A stretch of DNA of 9,881 bases from Promethearchaeota archaeon (GTDB taxonomy: Archaea > Asgardarchaeota > Lokiarchaeia > Sigynarchaeales > SOKP01), in NCBI GenBank assembly GCA_014729315.1, contig WJKD01000158.1:1-9881 (forward strand). Reading direction: 5' to 3'. The first letter of the stretch is position 1. Each line of letters begins with the position of its first letter. The notes under the pieces are model-generated. The model was not told where the DNA came from. It made no database searches and saw only the letters and a list, made by a program, of their open reading frames with translations. Of this stretch, positions 5,526-9,881 are shown one piece after another. Made by a program: the position numbers and the translations under genes.

Positions 5526-6690
5526 CCTTTTTTATCCTCTCTAGCGCTTCTCTAATTCTTTCTACAGGCTGTGTTAATGCAAATCGTACAAATCCTTCAC
5601 CATATTTTCCAAAACCTATACCTGGTGTAATAATGACTCCAACATTTATCAATTTCTTTACAAATTCCATGCTATTTTCCTCTCCAGCGGGAACCTTAGT
5701 CCATACATAAAAAGTTGCTTTAGGCTTTTCTGTTTTCCAGCCCATATCGTTTAATCCTTTAATTAATATGTTGCGCCTTTTTTCGTAGATTTTTATATTT
5801 TCAGCAATTATGTTGGGTTTCTTTTCAGATTTGTATTCGTTTAAGCCTTTAATTAAAGCTTTTTGAATGAAAATAGGTCCCCCAGAATCTATTTGAGATT
5901 TGATTTTTCTTAAACCACTTTTAATCTCAGAATCTCCGGCAATCCAACCGCATCTAAAACCAGTCATATTAAACATTTTAGAAGAACTATTAATCTCTAC
6001 GTGGTTCTGGCTCGCTTGAAGAATACTAGGTGCAACATAATCGTTAAAAGTGAATTCTGAATAAGGGTTATCGTAGACAATAATAAAGTTATAATCTTCA
6101 GCATAATCAACAACCATTTTGAGAAAGTCTAAAGGTGCAATTGCGCCTGTTGGATTATTTGGATAATTAAGATAGATCATCTTTGCTTTTTTAAGAATGG
6201 ATGGATCTATTGATTCCAAATCAGGTAAGAAATTGTTTTCCTTTCTTAAGGGCATCAAATGTGGGATTCCGTCGCACAATTTTGTTCCACCGTTTTCATA
6301 TACGGGGTACCCAGGATTTGGACACAAAACGATATCTCCGGGATTTATAAAGGCACGTGAGATATTAGCAACACCCTCCTTACCACCGATAACATGGCTA
6401 ACTTCAGTTGCCGGGTTTAATTCAATTCCAAATCGTACTTTATACCACTTAGCGATTCCTTCCCTAAAGAAATCTTCGCCCATACTTGTAGGGTAATTAT
6501 GATTCTTGGGAACTTTGACTTGTTTAATTAATTCGTTTATAATTAACTCTGGCGCCGGTAGATCCGGATCTCCTATTCCTAAGGGAATAAAATCAATACC
6601 TTCTTTCCTCTTTTGAGCTTTTAACTCTTCTATCGCAGCAAAAATATATTTGGGAAGTCTTCCGACTCTTTCAGCATATTCTATTTTAAT
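5518..6690 (-). CDS. dapL: LL-diaminopimelate aminotransferase-like PLP enzyme, apparent ATT start
   Basis: A class I/II aminotransferase of about 390 residues. From the ATT at 6688-6690 it reads (I/M)-K-I-E-Y-A-E-R-V-G-R-L-P-K-Y-I-F, a typical DapL N-terminus. I-G-D-P-D-L-P follows at 39-45, G-G-K-E-G near 102-106, N-Y-P-N-N-P-T-G at 175-182, Y-D-N-P-Y-S-E near 206-212, and S-S-S-K-M-F-N-M-T-G with the PLP lysine K238. A C-terminal F-V-R-F holds the carboxylate-binding Arg (R369). DapL converts tetrahydrodipicolinate to LL-diaminopimelate with glutamate, a step to lysine; a broader aminotransferase is possible. No ATG, GTG or TTG exists in frame between the stop at 6691-6693 and the ATG at 6481-6483, and starting at that ATG would delete 69 conserved residues. 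A GGTG motif lies six bases before the ATT. Either ATT initiates or the start codon was mutated. Confidence 0.85.
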   Translation of the reverse strand: MKIEYAERVGRLPKYIFAAIEELKAQKRKEGIDFIPLGIGDPDLPAPELIINELIKQVKVPKNHNYPTSMGEDFFREGIAKWYKVRFGIELNPATEVSHVIGGKEGVANISRAFINPGDIVLCPNPGYPVYENGGTKLCDGIPHLMPLRKENNFLPDLESIDPSILKKAKMIYLNYPNNPTGAIAPLDFLKMVVDYAEDYNFIIVYDNPYSEFTFNDYVAPSILQASQNHVEINSSSKMFNMTGFRCGWIAGDSEIKSGLRKIKSQIDSGGPIFIQKALIKGLNEYKSEKKPNIIAENIKIYEKRRNILIKGLNDMGWKTEKPKATFYVWTKVPAGEENSMEFVKKLINVGVIITPGIGFGKYGEGFVRFALTQPVERIREALERIKKVI

Positions 6691-6702
6691 TCAAAACACC
6701 AT
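6691..6702 (-). other. Three-codon minicistron abutting the aminotransferase
   Basis: On the minus strand ATG GTG TTT TGA runs in the same frame as the aminotransferase and its TGA touches the ATT that begins the conserved protein. It has no ribosome binding site of its own. It could feed reinitiation, or mark a point mutation in a longer start region, or be chance. The GTG inside it overlaps the GGTG that may serve the main gene. Confidence 0.4.
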
Positions 6703-6750
6703 TGAGCTGTGAAAAATAGGTCAAAAATGTGAATTTGATCATTAAGGCAA

Positions 6751-6766
6751 AATTAAAAATCTTTCG
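6751..6766 (-). promoter_or_regulatory. Candidate BRE/TATA for the aminotransferase
   Basis: On the minus strand CGAAAG is followed directly by ATTTTTAATT. The expected transcript start near 6729 would leave about 39 bases before the ATT and would include the minicistron. No other gene is seen in the 213-base gap 6691-6903. Confidence 0.45.
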
Positions 6767-6860
6767 AATAAGTGAGAATATTTTTATTCTTTTTCTATAT
6801 TTATTGAATTTTAACTGTATAGCGCTTAAATCTAAACTAAATACAGAGGGTACAAATTAG

Positions 6861-6879
6861 AAAAAAAAATTAAAAAAAA
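6861..6879 (-). terminator. Double poly-T terminator after the second GPH symporter
   Basis: The plus strand has A9 (6861-6869), TT, A8 (6872-6879), i.e. two long T tracts on the minus strand about 25-43 bases past the symporter stop. This fits archaeal U-tract termination and separates the symporter from the aminotransferase. Confidence 0.55.
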
Positions 6880-6903
6880 GGATTTTATAATTCTCTTTTT
6901 CCA

Positions 6904-8301
6904 CTAAAGTCCCATTTCTTCTACTTTCGCTTGGTTTTCTGCAACTTTTTCAGGTGTAAGTTTGTAGAATTTCCAAAAGATTAAGGCCCCCGCAAGCATG
7001 AAAAGCATAGGAACTAAACCAAAATGTATTTGAATTCCTATAATTGCTAAGGGAGGTTGAGTATCAGAGCCTTCTTGAAATCCCGTCAATGAATGAACGA
7101 TTGCGAAACTCATCGCTTGAAAAATAATTGCAAGTCGTCCAAAAAATTGCTGAAAGCCGTTATAGATTCCTTCTTCTCTTTTACCTGTATTCACTACCGA
7201 TTCGTCAATAACATCAGCTAAAACAGGAGATATCATAGCCCAAAATCCTCCTAATCCCACTCCCCAGATAATCATCGCAATAAATAATAAGAAATAGTTA
7301 GAAAGCAGCATTAAAGGTACAGTAAACAAAGATAAACAAAGAGCTGCGATGAGCATAACTTTTTTATTATTATTTGTTTTATGAGCTAATTTTATCCAAA
7401 GAGGAGTTGAAAAAAGAGCACCAATTAAAAATCCTGCTGAAAGTAAAATAGCTGCGCTTGCTTCCATTCCCAGCACAAATCTAACTACATAAGGAACAGA
7501 AGATTGTATCGATATGACTAAAGTTCTATAAAAAGTATAAGTCAAAATAAATACGACAAATGTCTTTTGAGCCATTGACATCTTTAAGGCACCAAAGAAC
7601 GATTGTCTCTCCTCTGTCTTCTCGTGTTTCTCCAAATAGCGGTCGATAAGTATTTGATCCTCGCGGCATCCCGGAATGGCTAAAAATAATACTACTACTC
7701 CAACTATAATCATAACGCCCGCTTGAACAATATAGCTTGTCAGATTTCCGAATGTTATGAATAAAGGGGGCAATATCGCTCCAAGTGCAACTCCAAATAT
7801 TCCAATAGGGGTTTGAATACCCGTTGCAGTTCTTCGTTCCTTGACTGAGCGAAATTTATCGGGAAAGAGTGATGAAAAATTTACAAAGAAGAACGAATTA
7901 AATGTATCGTAGAGGCAGGTGGAAAATATGAGCCAGCCAAAGATAATAAGTGCTCCGGAATTGGGATCTACATCGGGGGGCATAAAAACTAAAATATAAC
8001 TTATAACCCAGAAAAATGCTCCAAACATAATCCACGGAAACCTTCTTCCCCATTTTTTCGTGAATCGGAAGGGGCGATTGGTTAAGTAACCCACCAAAGG
8101 ATCGTTAACTGCGTTCCAAAGAGCAAATATGACATATCCTAACCCGACAAGCCAAACATTAAGTCCAATTTCACTTTCGTAGAAAAAGAATCCAAAGGCT
8201 GTAAATGCCATATCAAGAAATTCGTTAAGGAACTTAGCAAATCCATAGCTTGCCATGTTTCCCTTGCTGTGCGTAATGTCTAAAGCTTCTTTTTTTTCCA
8301 T
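6904..8301 (-). CDS. Second GPH-family (MFS_2) sugar:cation symporter
   Basis: 465 residues with about 12 membrane segments. The family core is present: W62-N-A-V-N-D67-P-L-V-G-Y-L followed by a basic loop ending K-K-W-G-R-R-F-P-W (82-90). Unlike the other symporter, the usual D-R-T after G-Y-L is replaced by T-N-R-P-F-R-F-T, a slightly longer basic loop. D67 corresponds to MelB Asp59; the Asp55 position is again Asn (N63). The C-terminal hydrophilic tail is short (T-P-E-K-V-A-E-N-Q-A-K-V-E-E-M-G-L). ATG 8299-8301 follows AAGGTTACTCAT. It is a distant paralogue of the symporter at 2946-4370 by motif order, not a recent duplicate, since little else matches. Likely cargo is a glycoside or uronide; the exact substrate is unknown. 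It is divergent from the DUF134 gene across a 486-base gap. Confidence 0.87.
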   Translation of the reverse strand: MEKKEALDITHSKGNMASYGFAKFLNEFLDMAFTAFGFFFYESEIGLNVWLVGLGYVIFALWNAVNDPLVGYLTNRPFRFTKKWGRRFPWIMFGAFFWVISYILVFMPPDVDPNSGALIIFGWLIFSTCLYDTFNSFFFVNFSSLFPDKFRSVKERRTATGIQTPIGIFGVALGAILPPLFITFGNLTSYIVQAGVMIIVGVVVLFLAIPGCREDQILIDRYLEKHEKTEERQSFFGALKMSMAQKTFVVFILTYTFYRTLVISIQSSVPYVVRFVLGMEASAAILLSAGFLIGALFSTPLWIKLAHKTNNNKKVMLIAALCLSLFTVPLMLLSNYFLLFIAMIIWGVGLGGFWAMISPVLADVIDESVVNTGKREEGIYNGFQQFFGRLAIIFQAMSFAIVHSLTGFQEGSDTQPPLAIIGIQIHFGLVPMLFMLAGALIFWKFYKLTPEKVAENQAKVEEMGL

Positions 8302-8787
8302 ATGAGTAACCTTATTTGTTAATTTAAATGGAATGTCATTTCTTTTAATATTAAATAATGATCTTTAAATAATTAATTTAAAAATTTAGAAGTTCATTAA
8401 GTAATTATTTTTTAGACTTCTAATACATTAAATCTTAAAACGTAACTATTACTTTTCAGGAAAGATTTCTTGGTAAGTTATTATTCGTCTATAATTTGGA
8501 ATAAATATCATCCGATATCATTTTTCTTTATATCTTGAGTATAGGGTTATAGGAAACAGATTGAAAAAATTTTAATTTTTTTCTAACTTTTTTACGAAAA
8601 AGAAAATAAATAATGAATAATATTAAACAATTAGTCAGATTAAGATACAATTTCAAGATATTATCTATTTTTATAATATCAAAGCATTTTATTTTGAATT
8701 ATTATTAAAAAAAGTAAATATAATTGATTATAGAAAATATAATAATTAACATATTATATAATAACATCTGAAAATATTTGATTGAAA
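8302..8787. other. Divergent intergenic region between symporter and DUF134 gene
   Basis: No gene is supported; a 31-codon plus-strand frame from about 8612 is AT-driven noise. On the minus side, TTTAAATT (8321-8328, 24 bases from the ATG) and a second A/T box near 8343-8358 are candidate TATA elements for the symporter. Two A/T hairpins occur: AAAAAATT/AATTTTTT at 8564-8581 and CTTTTT/AAAAAG at 8587-8602. A shared control region for both genes is possible. Confidence 0.4.
8753..8760 (+). promoter_or_regulatory. TATA-like box for the DUF134 gene
   Basis: ATTATATA is centred about 32 bases before ATG 8788, so the RNA would begin around 8782, leaving at most a few bases of leader. The gene has no ribosome binding site, which agrees with a leaderless or near-leaderless transcript. 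Confidence 0.4.
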
Positions 8788-9219
8788 ATGGGTAGGCGAA
8801 CAAGGAGAAGATCGGTTAAAAGAACTCCCGAGAACTTCTATTTTACGAATTTTGGAGATAATATCTCCGTGGATGATGAGTTTGTTAAATTAAATATCTC
8901 TGAATTTGAAGCAATGAGATTGAAGCATTATATCAATCTCAATCAAAAAGAATCGGCTGAAAAAATGGGGATATCTCAACCTACATTTTCCAGAATATTA
9001 GAAAATGCCCATCAAAAAACAACCAGAGCACTAATCGAAGGAAAACAGATACGCGTTTTTGGTGGAAATATCCGTTTTAAAAAGGGATTTATTGGGTATG
9101 GGTGTTTAGAATGTAATAACGAATGGGAAGATGAAACTGCTTCTAAAGACAAGAAAAATATTGAATGTCCTAAGTGCCAATCTAAGAAAGTCTATTACTT
9201 AGTTCGTGAGCCTATCTAA
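8788..9219 (+). CDS. UPF0251/DUF134 helix-turn-helix DNA-binding protein with C-terminal zinc ribbon
   Basis: 143 residues from ATG 8788; a TTG six bases earlier is open but members of this family begin M-G-R, so ATG is chosen. The order is typical of UPF0251: a basic M-G-R-R-T-R-R-R start, then L-N-I-S-E-F-E-A-M-R-L at 35-45, then an HTH with Q-K-E-S-A-E-K-M-G-I-S-Q-P-T-F-S-R-I-L (53-71), and A-L-I-E-G-K-Q-I-R-V-F-G-G (81-93). Beyond this lies C106-x-x-C109 and C127-x-x-C130, a four-cysteine zinc-ribbon-like tail. The family is predicted to bind DNA, but its targets are not well established. It is divergent from the second symporter and convergent with the thioesterase, 31 bases away. Control of either neighbour is inference. 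Confidence 0.88.
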   Translation: MGRRTRRRSVKRTPENFYFTNFGDNISVDDEFVKLNISEFEAMRLKHYINLNQKESAEKMGISQPTFSRILENAHQKTTRALIEGKQIRVFGGNIRFKKGFIGYGCLECNNEWEDETASKDKKNIECPKCQSKKVYYLVREPI

Positions 9220-9220
9220 A

Positions 9221-9255
9221 TTTGATTAGAGTTTAGGAAAATCTTAGAAATCAAA
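9221..9255. terminator. Possible bidirectional terminator hairpin
   Basis: TTTGATT (9221-9227) pairs with AATCAAA (9249-9255) around a 21-base loop in the 31-base gap between two convergent genes, overlapping the thioesterase stop codon. Its position fits a shared terminator, but the stem is short and A/T-rich. Confidence 0.3.
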
Positions 9256-9688
9256 CATATTTTGTAAGAAATTTCTGTGCGTTCAATAATTCCTTTGTTT
9301 GAAGGTTCATTATCAATCGTATGCATTCAACTTTTGCTAAAAGTGCGTTATCTGATTTTCTATACATTTGATGAAGAAATGTAATAGAACTCTTTCCCAC
9401 TTCTTTAATCTGCGTATTTACTATGATATAATCACCAAATTTGGCGAAATTCTCGTAAACAATGTCGATTTTTTTTACAGGAAAGACGATTCCCTCTTTC
9501 ACCACCGCAATTTCAACGGGGTTTTCAATTTGGTTCATAAAGGCAACAAAACCATCGTCTAAATATATTAAATAATTCTTAAAATGCACAACACCCATAG
9601 CATCAGTATCGTCAAATCTTACTTTTACTTTTATCGAATCCTTAACACTAAGTAGTCTCTTTACGAAATTATCCTTCAGATCGCTCAC
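9251..9688 (-). CDS. Hot-dog fold acyl-CoA thioesterase (4HBT/YbgC type)
   Basis: 145 residues, the normal size for a single hot-dog domain. The active-site block V-R-F-D-D-T-D29-A-M-G-V-V-H-F-K-N-Y at 23-39 matches the 4-hydroxybenzoyl-CoA thioesterase/YbgC pattern, where the Asp before A-x-G is the catalytic residue; H35 and N38-Y39 are also typical. The rest gives the expected beta-strands (I-D-I-V-Y-E-N-F-A-K-F-G-D, S-S-I-T-F-L-H-Q-M-Y). It should hydrolyse an acyl-CoA thioester in the cytoplasm, as a multimer; the acyl group is unknown. The start is GTG 9686-9688, preceded by GGTGA three bases earlier, a good ribosome binding site. A small hairpin lies just before that site. No link to the sugar genes is evident. 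Confidence 0.87.
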   Translation of the reverse strand: MSDLKDNFVKRLLSVKDSIKVKVRFDDTDAMGVVHFKNYLIYLDDGFVAFMNQIENPVEIAVVKEGIVFPVKKIDIVYENFAKFGDYIIVNTQIKEVGKSSITFLHQMYRKSDNALLAKVECIRLIMNLQTKELLNAQKFLTKYV

Positions 9689-9696
9689 TTTTCACC

Positions 9697-9718
9697 ACGA
9701 AATTCGTTTCGTTTTTTT
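9697..9718. promoter_or_regulatory. TTCG-loop hairpin with T tract, next to the thioesterase ribosome binding site
   Basis: ACGAAA (9697-9702), loop TTCG, TTTCGT (9707-9712), followed by T7 on the plus strand. Read on the plus strand it resembles an intrinsic terminator; on the minus strand it is in the thioesterase leader, ending directly at the GGTGA site, and could modulate translation. No plus-strand gene ends here, so the leader role fits the context better. Confidence 0.35.
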
Positions 9719-9881
9719 ATTAACAATACTAAATGAATATCTAAGTTTAAGTATTTTATGTTCTATAGAGGTGAGAATTCTATTATTTTTCTTATTTCTT
9801 ATATGCTTTTTTTTATTTTAAGTATATCACTATTGATTTGTTCCCAAAAGTTTTTTAATTTGCATATCGTCTGTTTAATTA

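Noticed and set aside
6481..6483. ATG as the start of the aminotransferase
   Set aside because: It would delete 69 residues that include the conserved R-L-P-K-Y-I-F and I-G-D-P-D blocks.
6197..6496. 99-codon plus-strand frame
   Set aside because: Antisense to conserved aminotransferase sequence; a shadow frame.
6691..6693. TGA read as selenocysteine or readthrough in the aminotransferase
   Set aside because: The family has no conserved residue upstream of K-I-E-Y-A-E-R, and no SECIS-like element was evident; a start at ATT explains the data more simply.
8612..8707. 31-codon plus-strand frame before the DUF134 gene
   Set aside because: No ribosome binding site and an AT-driven composition; probably chance.
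9368..9562. 64-codon plus-strand frame
   Set aside because: Antisense to the conserved thioesterase active-site region; a shadow frame.

Overview
The window looks like chromosomal DNA of a low-GC archaeon. The support is an archaeal family B DNA polymerase C-terminus at the left edge, a UPF0251/DUF134 DNA-binding protein, TATA/BRE-like promoter elements, several genes that look leaderless next to others with strong GGAGG or GGTG ribosome binding sites, and poly-T tracts after genes. An Asgard (Lokiarchaeia-like) or related anaerobic lineage is a guess from gene style and AT-richness; nothing here proves it. No tRNA, rRNA, CRISPR array or insertion sequence was seen.

Layout. 1-452: 3' end of a DNA polymerase gene (+), ending in a PIP-box-like motif. 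453-1297: AT-rich stretch with a small gene that seems frameshifted (621-859) and a 75-aa charged helical ORF (1031-1258). 1298-4370 (-): a family 4 glycoside hydrolase and a GPH-family sugar/cation symporter, each with its own upstream gap. 4371-5327: mostly non-coding, with a set of interleaved inverted repeats just before a 46-aa ORF that has an excellent ribosome binding site. 5328-5525 (+): a 65-aa ORF with a good promoter and ribosome binding site, overlapping tail-to-tail with an LL-diaminopimelate aminotransferase-like gene (5518-6690, -). That gene appears to start at ATT, directly after a three-codon ATG GTG TTT TGA reading frame. 6904-8301 (-): a second GPH-type symporter. 8788-9219 (+): UPF0251/DUF134 HTH protein with a zinc-ribbon tail. 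9251-9688 (-): hot-dog acyl-CoA thioesterase of the 4HBT/YbgC type.

How the genes may work together. The GH4 enzyme and the two symporters form a plausible module for uptake and hydrolysis of a small glycoside or uronide: import by cation symport, then NAD/Mn-dependent cleavage in the cytoplasm. Each gene has its own gap, and two have poly-T tracts behind them, so they are probably transcribed separately. The aminotransferase fits lysine biosynthesis and need not belong to the sugar module. The divergent DUF134 protein is the only evident transcription-factor-like protein nearby; a regulatory link to the symporter is inference only.

The observations most worth a second look are the ATT start with its abutting minicistron, the putative structured leader at 4798-4941, the two well-signalled small proteins it introduces, and the frameshifted small gene at 621-859. 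Several apparent lesions in 10 kb could also reflect sequencing errors, although all the large genes are intact.
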